From Streptomyces sp. MUM 2J (GTDB taxonomy: Bacteria > Actinomycetota > Actinomycetes > Streptomycetales > Streptomycetaceae): a DNA stretch of 64,000 nucleotides. The stretch spans positions 124,001-188,000 of the forward strand of contig NZ_JADWYM010000002.1 of assembly GCF_022414535.1 (NCBI RefSeq), in the 5' to 3' direction. A program made the translations under genes and the position numbers. Below are positions 46,169-53,538 of the stretch, piece after piece; position 1 is the first letter of the stretch, and the number at the start of each line of letters is the position of its first letter. The notes under the pieces were generated by a model. That model worked only from the letters and a program-made list of their open reading frames with translations. It did not search any database and was not told the DNA's origin.

Positions 46169-47551
46169 TCAGTCCGCCGCGCCCGGGCCGAGCACCAGGT
46201 CCTGGAAGCGCTGTTCCACCGGGGTCAGGTCGGTCCGGGCCAGTTCCTGGGGGCGGATGACGAGCCGCAGCTCGGGGGTCAGGGCGGGGTAGCGGCGGCA
46301 CGCGTCGATGAACGAGTCCACGATCAGGGCGACCAGTTGGCCCCGGTCCAGATCGGTGACACGGGCCAGCCCGGATCCGATCAGCGGGACGGCCACCGGC
46401 TTGAACAGGCCATGAACCGCCACCGAGGCCCACAGGTTCTCCAGACTCAGCCGCAGATCACGGTCGCTGGACCTGGCCACCAGGTCGTTGCCGAGCCGCG
46501 AATAGGCGGTGGCGAACACCCGGCGGCCGTCGATGGGCACCACCACGGTGGTGCCCACCGGATAACGCACCCGCCGGCCCAGCGGCTTGGACCGCGCGCT
46601 CTCGGTGCCGACCGCCTTCGTCTTGCGCAGTCCCGCCCGCAGTCTGTCGTCCAGCAGGCGGCGCTGCCCGGCGAACAGCCGGTCGACGAGCTGGCTCTGC
46701 ACGCTCTCACGGCTGATCACGAGATCCTCGGCGGACTCCGTGTCGAAGGTGTCGGAGAACCCGATCACCAGGTTGCAGTCCACCTGGTCGAACAAGTCGC
46801 CGCGCACCAGCACCACATCGGCCCGCTGGCCCGGCAACGGAACCCGGTGCCGGAGCAGTTCGTCCCCGTGCCGGGCGCGGAGTTCCGCGCGAAGGGCATC
46901 GAGGACACGCCCGGCCTCGGGGTCGTCGGGGTGCTCGTGGGCGATGAGTTCGGCGATCGGCAGGGCGAGTTCGGGACGTCCCAAATCCCGTTGAACACGG
47001 ATCAGCTCACGTCTGGCGGTCTCCTGGAGGGTGGTCAGGCGGCGGATGAACGGCGCCGCGAATCCTTCGCCGTTCACCTCGGCCAGTGGTCGGCCGCGCA
47101 CCAGGGACAGGGCCTCGGCCAGCCGGTGCGCGGCGGTGGCCGGAGGAGCGAGCAGGGCGTCGTTGACGATCGCGGTGAAACACGCGCTGTCCAGTTCCTC
47201 GGGCCGCAGGATCAGGCGGTAGGCGGTTTCCGGGCCCTGCACGGTGACCTGCTGCTCGGTGCGCAGGATGGTCGTTCCGGCGCCGTCCTGGCCGGGGGCC
47301 AGCGCCCGACGCAGCTCCAGGACCCGTTTCTGGACCTCGTTGCGGTTGCGTTGGTCCAGGTGGCGCGGCTCGTCCACGAGCCCCCACACGTCGCGACGCA
47401 GTTGCCGCACCGGCACCGCTTCGCCCTCGGCCGCCACCAGGCGGACCAGCAGCCGTACGGTCAGCGGCGTCAGCCGGACCGGAACCCCGTCGACTTCGAG
47501 CTGGACCGGGCCCAGTACCTTCACTCCGATACGCGCTCTCGCAGTGGCCAT
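46169..47551 (-). CDS. AfsR/SARP-type winged-helix and BTAD protein fused to a ThsA-type macro domain
   Basis: The protein of about 460 residues begins with an OmpR/SARP-type winged helix (about 10-117: GVKVLGPVQLEVDGVPVRLTPLTVRLLVRLVAAEGEAVPV, RNEVQKRVLELRRAL). A BTAD-like helical region (about 118-225) follows. Residues about 245-450 form a macro domain of the Thoeris ThsA kind: VVLVRGDLFDQVDCNLVIGFSDTFDTES, RYPVGTTVVVP, AYSRLGND, AVPLIGSGLARVTDLDR, LRLVIRPQELA. In type II Thoeris this domain binds an NAD-derived signal made by a TIR enzyme. Fused to a DNA-binding domain, it would make a signal-controlled regulator (inference). It is divergent from a TM-macro gene. An ATG at 47581 is an alternative start. 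Confidence 0.8.
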   Translation of the reverse strand: MATARARIGVKVLGPVQLEVDGVPVRLTPLTVRLLVRLVAAEGEAVPVRQLRRDVWGLVDEPRHLDQRNRNEVQKRVLELRRALAPGQDGAGTTILRTEQQVTVQGPETAYRLILRPEELDSACFTAIVNDALLAPPATAAHRLAEALSLVRGRPLAEVNGEGFAAPFIRRLTTLQETARRELIRVQRDLGRPELALPIAELIAHEHPDDPEAGRVLDALRAELRARHGDELLRHRVPLPGQRADVVLVRGDLFDQVDCNLVIGFSDTFDTESAEDLVISRESVQSQLVDRLFAGQRRLLDDRLRAGLRKTKAVGTESARSKPLGRRVRYPVGTTVVVPIDGRRVFATAYSRLGNDLVARSSDRDLRLSLENLWASVAVHGLFKPVAVPLIGSGLARVTDLDRGQLVALIVDSFIDACRRYPALTPELRLVIRPQELARTDLTPVEQRFQDLVLGPGAAD

Positions 47552-47574
47552 CCGCGTCGCCCCCCGGCGGTTGT

Positions 47575-47614
47575 GCGTCACTCTGCGTCACTGTTTCGTG
47601 ACGGTAAGATTACC
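47575..47614. promoter_or_regulatory. Cluster of direct and inverted repeats between the divergent macro genes
   Basis: TGCGTCAC occurs twice (47575-47582, 47585-47592). CGTCAC 47586-47591 pairs with GTGACG 47598-47603 around TGTTTC. GGTAAGATTACC at 47603-47614 is a perfect 5-bp palindrome with a 2-bp centre. The site fits operators of the adjacent SARP-macro regulator. Confidence 0.5.
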
Positions 47615-47666
47615 ATCAGTTCCTGGGGCAGCAGTGTGTTCGGGTGATTCCGGTGCTCTCGACCCG

Positions 47667-48620
47667 ATGCGCCCGGCAGGCTTGCCGGACTCCTCCCGGC
47701 CGCAGCCCCGGCCGCGCCCGCGACGGCGGCCGGGCCGCCTCCGCCTCCTCTCCTTCCGGCGACTGCCGCGTGGCACGCGACGTGCCCGGCAGGTCTTCGT
47801 CCGCGACACGATGGCGGCGTTCGGCGGGCTGTCCGCCGTGCTTCAGGTCGTGGGCCCGTTCGTGCCGCACATCGGTTCCGGCGCGGTCGTCGGGCTGTCG
47901 GTGGGGGCGTGCCTGGGCTGGGGGCTGCTGCGGGCCCGCCCGGCAGACCGGGTGCAGCAGGTGTTCCGGCGGCCCGACATGACAGTGGTCGTGGAGGCGG
48001 GCGACGTGTTCGACCAGCCGGCCCACCTCGTCGTCGGGTTCTGCGACACCTTCGACACCCTGTCGGCGGGCGGCCGGGTCATCAACGGCGACAGCGTTCA
48101 GGCGCAACTGCTGGAGCGCCGATACGGCGGCGACGTGCCCCGCCTGGACGCGGAGCTGAGCGCGGCACTCTCCTCCGTCGAGCCCGTCGCACGTGAGGAG
48201 CGGGCGGACAAACCGCTCGGCAAGCTCGCCCGCTACCCGATCGGCACGGTCGCGGTGCTGGGCACCCGGCCGCGGCTGGTGTTCGGCGTGGCCTACAGCC
48301 GGATCGGCAACGACTATGTCGCCGCCTCCGGTGTGGAGGACCTGTGGCGGGGCCTGGGCGGGCTGTGGGACGCGCTGCGCACCGACGCGCAACTGGAGCG
48401 GGTGGCGATGCCGTTGGTCGGCTCCGGGCTGGCACGGCTCGGCCATCTCGACCGGGACAGCCTGCTCCGGCTGATCCTGATGTCCTTCGTGGCCCGCTCC
48501 CGGGAAGGCGCGATCTGCCGTGAACTGCGCGTGGTGATACGACCCGAGGAACTGGAGAGCATCAACATGCGCGAACTGGCCGCGTTCCTGGACGCTCTGG
48601 CGTCGGGTTCGGATCGCTAG
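47667..48620 (+). CDS. Two-TM protein with ThsA-type macro domain (TM-macro effector)
   Basis: The protein of about 317 residues has a basic Pro/Arg-rich leader and two adjacent TM helices (about 49-68, MAAFGGLSAVLQVVGPFV; 71-89, GSGAVVGLSVGACLGWGLL). The macro domain spans about 105-305: TVVVEAGDVFDQPAHLVVGFCDTFDTLS, RYPIGTVAVLG, AYSRIGNDYVA, MPLVGSGLARLGHLDR, LRVVIRPEELE. This is the architecture of the TM-macro ThsA effectors of type II Thoeris, which act at the membrane when the macro domain binds the TIR product. The ATG is uncertain; ATG 47811 would keep both helices. It is divergent from the SARP-macro gene and converges on the TIR gene. Confidence 0.8.
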   Translation: MRPAGLPDSSRPQPRPRPRRRPGRLRLLSFRRLPRGTRRARQVFVRDTMAAFGGLSAVLQVVGPFVPHIGSGAVVGLSVGACLGWGLLRARPADRVQQVFRRPDMTVVVEAGDVFDQPAHLVVGFCDTFDTLSAGGRVINGDSVQAQLLERRYGGDVPRLDAELSAALSSVEPVAREERADKPLGKLARYPIGTVAVLGTRPRLVFGVAYSRIGNDYVAASGVEDLWRGLGGLWDALRTDAQLERVAMPLVGSGLARLGHLDRDSLLRLILMSFVARSREGAICRELRVVIRPEELESINMRELAAFLDALASGSDR

Positions 48621-48688
48621 GGTCCGTGCGGTCCCGGCGGCGTACGCGCATCAGCCGACGCGGCCCGCGGAGGGCGGAAGGCCTGCGG

Positions 48689-48742
48689 CCTCACGGCCCC
48701 CCGACCGGTTGTCGGCAGCCTCACGGCCCCCGACCGGTTGTC
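48689..48742. repeat. Tandem repeat of about 30 bp between convergent genes
   Basis: CCTCACGGCCCC...CGACCGGTTGTC occurs at 48689-48713 and 48719-48742, differing by one C. A partial third copy (CCCCGGTTGTCTCC) lies at about 48752-48765. Confidence 0.7.
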
Positions 48743-48935
48743 TCCTTCCCGCCCCGGTTGTCTCCAACGCGGCCCGCCGGGCAAGGGGGCGGGCCACCGG
48801 CCACCGGCGCCCGCAGGGCCGGCGGCCGGTGGCAGAACGGATGGGCTCGGTTCCCCCGGTCAGGAGCGCTTCCCCGGGCTGCTCCCGGACCGCCCCGGTC
48901 CCGACGTCCGGAACGCCCCGGGTCCCCACGGACCG

Positions 48936-49634
48936 TCAGGGCAGTCGGCGGTAGGCCGCCAGATTCCTGAAGTGCGAGATGTCACGCCAGTCCGGCCGGG
49001 TGTCGTCGAGGTCGCACTCCGCTCCCTTGAGCCGTTCGACGATCTTCGAGACAGCGGTCTCGGAGCCGTCGAAGTGGATCACGTTGCGGCCCGCGAGGTC
49101 CGCAGCGGGCCGCACCTGGCCGACCTGCACGATGATCGTGCGCTCGGGATAGGCCATCAGCGCCATGCCCAGCTCGATCAGCACGTTCTGTCGGGGCTGA
49201 CCGGTCAACTGGGTCTCGTGGACCGGCTCGTTGTCGCCCAGCAGGTGGGGGTGGAGCTTGGCGACGTCGTCCGGGGTGAGCAGCACGAGCGCAGCCTGCG
49301 CCTGCGACAGCGCCTTCTCGACCACCGCGCCGAGGAACGGTGCGGTGCCCCCGGTGGCCCGCACCAGACGCTCCCACTCCAGTGGACGCAGGTCCAGTCG
49401 GCGCAGCAGCCCGAACATCGCCCCGCGGACCTTCTCGTCGCGGCCGTGGACGACGAAGACGCTCCGGCTGCGGCCGTAGTCCGCGCATGCCTGAGCGGCG
49501 CGTGCCGCTTCCTGCTCGACGGACGGCCGGGGCTGCTGCGGGGTGTTGTGGACGTGGTACCCGAAGCCGCTGTTCTGGCCGCCGAAGACGTTCTGGTTGT
49601 TGTCACCGAAGGTGTGGCCGTCGCCCATGGTCAC
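48936..49634 (-). CDS. TIR-domain (CAP12/TIR-like) effector with N-terminal amyloid-like motif
   Basis: The protein of about 232 residues has an N-terminal motif at 10-26, GDNNQNVFGGQNSGFGY, then a Pro/Gln linker. A TIR-like domain (about 55-190) follows: RSVFVVHGRDEKVRGAMFGLL, TAPFLGAVVEKALSQAQAALVLLTPDD, RQNVLIE154LGMAL, TIIVQVG. The NVxxELG Glu is where CAP12-type TIR enzymes place the catalytic residue for NAD+ cleavage. The motif is shared with the upstream gene's product. The GTG start overlaps that gene's stop (GTGA), with GAGAGG 7 bp before it, so the two are coupled. Confidence 0.85.
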   Translation of the reverse strand: MTMGDGHTFGDNNQNVFGGQNSGFGYHVHNTPQQPRPSVEQEAARAAQACADYGRSRSVFVVHGRDEKVRGAMFGLLRRLDLRPLEWERLVRATGGTAPFLGAVVEKALSQAQAALVLLTPDDVAKLHPHLLGDNEPVHETQLTGQPRQNVLIELGMALMAYPERTIIVQVGQVRPAADLAGRNVIHFDGSETAVSKIVERLKGAECDLDDTRPDWRDISHFRNLAAYRRLP

Positions 49635-49726
49635 TTGCCTGCCTCTCCTGATGAACCAGCGCCCGAGGGCTGGTAGTTGTAGCCGAAGCCGCTGTTCTGG
49701 CCGCCGAAGACGTTCTGGCTGTTGTC
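49561..49726. repeat. Pair of 44-bp near-identical repeats encoding the shared motif
   Basis: Copies at 49561-49604 and 49683-49726 differ at one base. They encode the GDNxQNVFGGQNSGFGY motif at the start of the TIR protein and the end of the membrane protein. Identity at the DNA level implies a recent copy or ongoing conversion. Confidence 0.9.
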
Positions 49727-51241
49727 GCCCAGCAGGATGTTGGTCTGCGCACGGTCGTGCTCGACGAGATCCACGTCGTGCTCGTCCAGGAACGCGCGGA
49801 CGTTCTTGAGCAGTCGACGCTCGACGATCTTCATGTACTTCTTCGCGTCGGCCTCCTGGAAGAAGTGGTGGTAGGTCTCGCTGGTGGCCAGTTCCCTGAT
49901 GCTGGCCAGCGCGCCGCAGTTGAGCCAGCGGTTGACGTACCGGCCGAGCCGGAACTCGCTGGTGTCCGTCACCTCGTCCGCCAGCAGTACCTCGGCGGTC
50001 TCCCGCCTGGCCCTCGTGGCCCGCCAGGGCCGGGTCCACCGGACCGCCCAGGCCGGCAGGAACCGCTCCGGGATCAGCAACAGCGGCAGCAGGCACAGCA
50101 TGGTCCCCCAGCGGCCCAGGGCCGTGAACATGTCCCACGCCACCCGCACCGCCAGGCGCCGGTCGACGGAAGCGGGCAACGCGTCCACGAGGTGGAAGTC
50201 CTCCACGAGCGGCCTGAGCGTGTAGGTGTAGAACTCGGTGTGCAGCGTGTTGCCCTTGATGTCGAACCCGACGAAGATCGAGGTCACCAGCTCCTCGTTC
50301 CACGACCCGACCCGCACGCACAGGTATTCGCGGGCCGCGTCGTAGTCCTCCCGCCAGTGGATGTCGGGCAGGTCGTCGACACTCGGCAGTTCGGACCAGC
50401 CGTCGCCCTTGGAGCGGTCGTCGGTGCGGATCGCGGTGGTGTAGCGGCGCCGCTCGACGGTCAGCCCGTCGATCCGCTCGTCGTGGCGGGTCTCGTCGCG
50501 GAGATCGGCGGCCATCCGGGCGGCGACTTCGCCGGTGATCTCGTCCACGGTGAACGGGACGACCTGCCTGCGCTCGATGGTGTCGAGGTCGGGCGGTGAG
50601 CCGTCCTCACTCTTGCGCGCCATGATCCGTGTCTTCGGGGCGCCGAGCAGCAACTGCGCGTTGGACCAGTTGCGCAGCGGCCGGCCCGCGCCGACGAAGG
50701 GCCGGAAGCCGCCGTAGAAGACCAGGCCCTCGCGGCCGGCCTGCTCGCGGTCGATCTTGTGGGCGAGTTCGGCGGTCAGCTTGGCGTGCGACGGGCAGGC
50801 ACCGTCGAAGCCACCGTCCGGGCCGGTCTCCCTGAGCCGGGTCATCAGGATGTGCAGGGTCACGAGCCGGCGCATGTAGGCCGCTGCCCACGGCGCCCAG
50901 CAGAGCATGATGAAACCGAAGGACGGGCTGAGCACTCCGTTGCCGATCAGCAACTGGATCACGGCCATCGTGCCGGCCGCGCTCGCCCACTGGATGCGAT
51001 GCAGTCGGCGCGCGGCGAGGGCGTGGGCGAGGACCGACACGGCGTCGTAGCCGTAGGAGGGCGCGACGACCCGGAATCTTTGCGTCAGCAGTTCCCGGAT
51101 GACGGCGCGCCGGTAACCGGGATCGAGGTAGGTGCCTGCGGACAGCAGCCGGGTGGCTCTGGTGCGCGCGTACTTGCGTTGTTCGGGCGGCTCCTGCGGT
51201 GGCGGACCGGGCGGATGGGGGACGAGTGTCCGTGTGGTCAT
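49631..51241 (-). CDS. Membrane protein with C-terminal amyloid-like motif, putative sensor
   Basis: The 536-residue protein has a cytoplasmic Pro-rich start. Two TM helices lie at about 83-101 and 104-123 (IQWASAAGTMAVIQLLIG; SFGFIMLCWAPWAAAYM). A region of about 250 residues follows, with FDIKGNTLHTEFYTYTLRPLVEDF near its end. A further hydrophobic segment lies at about 375-400 (WGTMLCLLPLLLIPERFLPAW). The last part ends in ILLGDNSQNVFGGQNSGFGY (motif 505-521) and a short tail. I recognise no named family. The motif is shared with the TIR protein encoded next, so this is probably the partner that triggers it. It lies in an operon with both neighbours. Confidence 0.8.
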   Translation of the reverse strand: MTTRTLVPHPPGPPPQEPPEQRKYARTRATRLLSAGTYLDPGYRRAVIRELLTQRFRVVAPSYGYDAVSVLAHALAARRLHRIQWASAAGTMAVIQLLIGNGVLSPSFGFIMLCWAPWAAAYMRRLVTLHILMTRLRETGPDGGFDGACPSHAKLTAELAHKIDREQAGREGLVFYGGFRPFVGAGRPLRNWSNAQLLLGAPKTRIMARKSEDGSPPDLDTIERRQVVPFTVDEITGEVAARMAADLRDETRHDERIDGLTVERRRYTTAIRTDDRSKGDGWSELPSVDDLPDIHWREDYDAAREYLCVRVGSWNEELVTSIFVGFDIKGNTLHTEFYTYTLRPLVEDFHLVDALPASVDRRLAVRVAWDMFTALGRWGTMLCLLPLLLIPERFLPAWAVRWTRPWRATRARRETAEVLLADEVTDTSEFRLGRYVNRWLNCGALASIRELATSETYHHFFQEADAKKYMKIVERRLLKNVRAFLDEHDVDLVEHDRAQTNILLGDNSQNVFGGQNSGFGYNYQPSGAGSSGEAGK

Positions 51242-51297
51242 GGTGGTTCAGCGCTCCGCTCATGCGGGCGAACCCCTCCGGGCACGCCCGGAGGGTG

Positions 51298-52107
51298 TCA
51301 GTCGGTCTGGGTGCCTGTGCCGCTGGTGATCACACCGCCGTGGACGGTGTAGGTGGTGTCGTAGGAGCGCGTCGTGCCGTCCGTCTGAAGGGCGTCGATG
51401 ATCAGCCGCACTTCCGCGCCCCGTACGGACACGATGCGGATGGTGTCCCGCTCCGTGGAGGCGTAGCCCGCGACGAAACCGTCGTAGCTGGAGTCGAGGT
51501 TCTTGCCGCCCAGGTCCCACGCGGTCCGGTATTCGCGGGCGTTGATCGCCGCGAAGTAGGCGGTGACGACATCCCTCGGCCCGCCGGTCGCGTTCACGGT
51601 CGGGATACCGGTGGCGGTGTCCGCCGGACGTGTGTGGCCGTCGTCCCCGTAGCCGTCGGCCGAGGTCGCCTCGGGGGTGCTGGAGACGTCCGGTACAGGT
51701 GTGTCCCCGTACGGCCATGCGGGCGCCGTCGCCGATGCGGTGCGGGTCGGCTGCTCGGCTGTGCCTCCGCCGGCGGAGCCGAGGCGATCCCAGCCGAAGA
51801 GGCCCGAGTCGAAGGAGCCGGACCCGGACGACCCGGACGACCCGGACGACCCGGACGAGCTGGATGAGCTGGATGAGCTGGACGAGCTGGATGAGGTGGA
51901 CGACCCGGCTGAGGAGTCGTCGGCCAGGCTGCCGACCAGGGCCAAGAGCAGGGTGAGCACCAGGGGTGTGGCGACGACCACGAGCCCCCAGGTTCGGGTG
52001 GGGCCGCTCGGAGGTATCAGCCCCGGGGCGCCGTAGGAGGGCGGCGAACGGTGGGAGGACGGTGGGTCGGGACGTGCGGCGGGCGGCGTCAGCCCTGGGT
52101 CGGTCAT
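51298..52107 (-). CDS. Poly-Ser single-pass membrane protein with NTF2-like extracellular domain
   Basis: The 269-residue protein has a Pro-rich cytoplasmic start and one TM helix (about 40-62, LVVVATPLVLTLLLALVGSLA). A Ser/Gly tract of about 35 residues is encoded by 9-bp tandem repeats (51823-51895). The C-terminal domain (about 180-265) is PRDVVTAYFAAINAREYRTAWDLGGKNL, TIRIVSVRGAEVRLIIDALQ, TYTVHGGVITSG, the look of an NTF2/DUF4878-like fold. It is first in the operon leading to the TIR gene, 56 bp before the membrane sensor. It may display a ligand-binding domain through the cell wall; function unknown. Confidence 0.75.
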   Translation of the reverse strand: MTDPGLTPPAARPDPPSSHRSPPSYGAPGLIPPSGPTRTWGLVVVATPLVLTLLLALVGSLADDSSAGSSTSSSSSSSSSSSSSSGSSGSSGSSGSGSFDSGLFGWDRLGSAGGGTAEQPTRTASATAPAWPYGDTPVPDVSSTPEATSADGYGDDGHTRPADTATGIPTVNATGGPRDVVTAYFAAINAREYRTAWDLGGKNLDSSYDGFVAGYASTERDTIRIVSVRGAEVRLIIDALQTDGTTRSYDTTYTVHGGVITSGTGTQTD

Positions 52108-52630
52108 CGGGTTCTCCAGAGGTCACGGCAGTGCAGCGCGCCCGACCCGGCCGCCCTCACGGCGGCCCGTACGGGATGTGCGTGCGCGACGGGCCCGCCG
52201 CGGGCCGACGGTGGACGGCGCTTCGCGAAGTGGCGGTTGACGCCTCCGATGCGACCAGCGCGACCGCTTCCGTGGCCAGAACCGATCTGCTTCCGATCCG
52301 CTTCCGGCCACACTCCGGAGTCCTCCGGGCCCTTCGGCCCGCCGTCTGCCCCGGGCGGGGAAGACTTCCCCGCCCACCGCCGTGGCGGCATCGAGTCCCG
52401 GCACCGCGCCCGCACCGAGCTGCGGGTCCGTGTGCCCACGGGCTCCAGAGGGCGGCTCCCGGACGAGCGCCGTGCTGTCCGAAGGCTCCAGAGCGCTCGA
52501 CGTCTGCGGAATCGGTGCGCCAGGTCGGTCGGCGCGTCCGCATCCCCGAGAGCCCGCTGAGTGCGTTCAGCGACGCCCATACGGTTCAGCCGATCGGTGA
52601 ACGCCGCGGCTCGCTGCGGAGGGCCGCCTG
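52108..52630. other. Region upstream of the integrase relic, no supported gene
   Basis: About 520 bp lacking a conserved frame. It should hold the promoter of the minus-strand TIR operon at its left end. The missing 5' part of the integrase would have been here, but no piece of it is recognisable. Confidence 0.35.
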
Positions 52631-53077
52631 ATGGCCGACAAGCAGGGGAGGCGGTGGAGCTTCGAGTCGGTCCGGCGGCTCCCGTCCGGCCCCTGGCTCG
52701 ACGCGGTCGCGCATCACGTGGAGCACTTCACCGCTCCTGGCCGCGACGGGCACGTCTTCGTCGGACCGCAGGGAGGGCTGCTGCGGCGAAGCAACTTCCG
52801 GGACGACCGGGCCAAGGCGCGGAAGGCCGCGGGCATCTCGGTCGCGCTGCACTTCCACGAGCTTCGGCACACGGGCAACACGCCGGCCTCGACGGCCGGA
52901 GCCAGCACGCGGGGGCTGATGACGCGGATGGGCCACAGCAGCTCCCGGGCCGCGCTGGTCCACCAGCACATGACCAGTGACCGTGACCGGGCCATCGCCG
53001 ACCGGCTCGGGGCCGTGATCCGCGACGGCGGGGGAGCGGCCACGGACCCGTCCGAGAAGGACCCTGCGGACCCGTAG
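52631..53077 (+). pseudogene. Tyrosine recombinase (integrase) C-terminal relic
   Basis: About 148 codons match only the end of the phage-integrase catalytic domain: HFHELRHTGNTPASTAG (HxxR), MTRMGHSSSRAALVHQHMTSDRDRAIA. The nucleophile position, normally Tyr in ALIYQHAT, is His (ALVHQHMT), and the N-terminal domains with the first catalytic Arg are missing. It therefore cannot be active. A terminator hairpin and a tRNA-derived attachment core follow directly, the usual place for int. Confidence 0.85.
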
Positions 53078-53111
53078 TGGCATGTATGTGGCACGGCCCC
53101 TGAAACGGCGG

Positions 53112-53150
53112 AGGGCCAGCCTGGGAAGAAACCCCTCCTGAGCTGGCCCT
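53112..53150 (+). terminator. Hairpin terminator after the integrase relic
   Basis: Arms AGGGCCAGC 53112-53120 and GCTGGCCCT 53142-53150, with a 21-base loop, followed by TCTCTCT. Confidence 0.65.
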
Positions 53151-53157
53151 TCTCTCT

Positions 53158-53201
53158 GTGCCCCCGGCAGGATTCGAACCTGCGACACCCGCTTTAGGAG
53201 A
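53158..53201 (-). other. Attachment-site core: 3' half of a tRNA-Arg (CCT) gene
   Basis: Reversed, the 44 bp read from the anticodon loop (CTCCTAAA) through the T-arm GGTTCGAATCC to the acceptor end GGGGGCAC. The 5' half of the tRNA is absent (pairing breaks at 53202), so it is not a working tRNA. It is the displaced 3' end left when an element integrates in a tRNA gene. The polarity places the element at higher coordinates. Confidence 0.8.
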
Positions 53202-53538
53202 AAGCCAAGATCGCTTTTGGCCCGCTCGGGTGGCAGGCGGCGCTGACCAGGCCGGACGCCGGGAGCGTGGTCAGTTGGCCCTGCTTACGGTGTCTGACCT
53301 GCGCGGATTCCACTCCTGTCGCGTCCTGGACAGTCCCGATCGCTCCCGTGCCCTCCCACGCACTACGTCCCCGCTGTGTCCCCGACGGTCCCTCATGTCC
53401 CCGTCCTGTCCCCGCCGAGGCGGTTCGGGGACGGACGCTGGCCTGCGTGGCTGCAACACCCTGACCGGACGGCTGATTCGGTTCCGTGAGCACCGCTTGC
53501 CCTTCGCGGCGCGGGTTCGTATCCGTGCCTGCGAGAAG
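53202..53538. other. Element end, no gene
   Basis: About 337 bp between the att core and the first minus-strand gene. C-rich stretches at 53365-53420 repeat TGTCCCC units (several copies of CCTGTCCCC/GTGTCCCCG). These could be recombinase arm sites, but this is not shown. Confidence 0.35.

Noticed and set aside
53158..53201. Functional tRNA-Arg gene
   Set aside because: The 5' acceptor strand, D-arm and half of the anticodon stem are missing.
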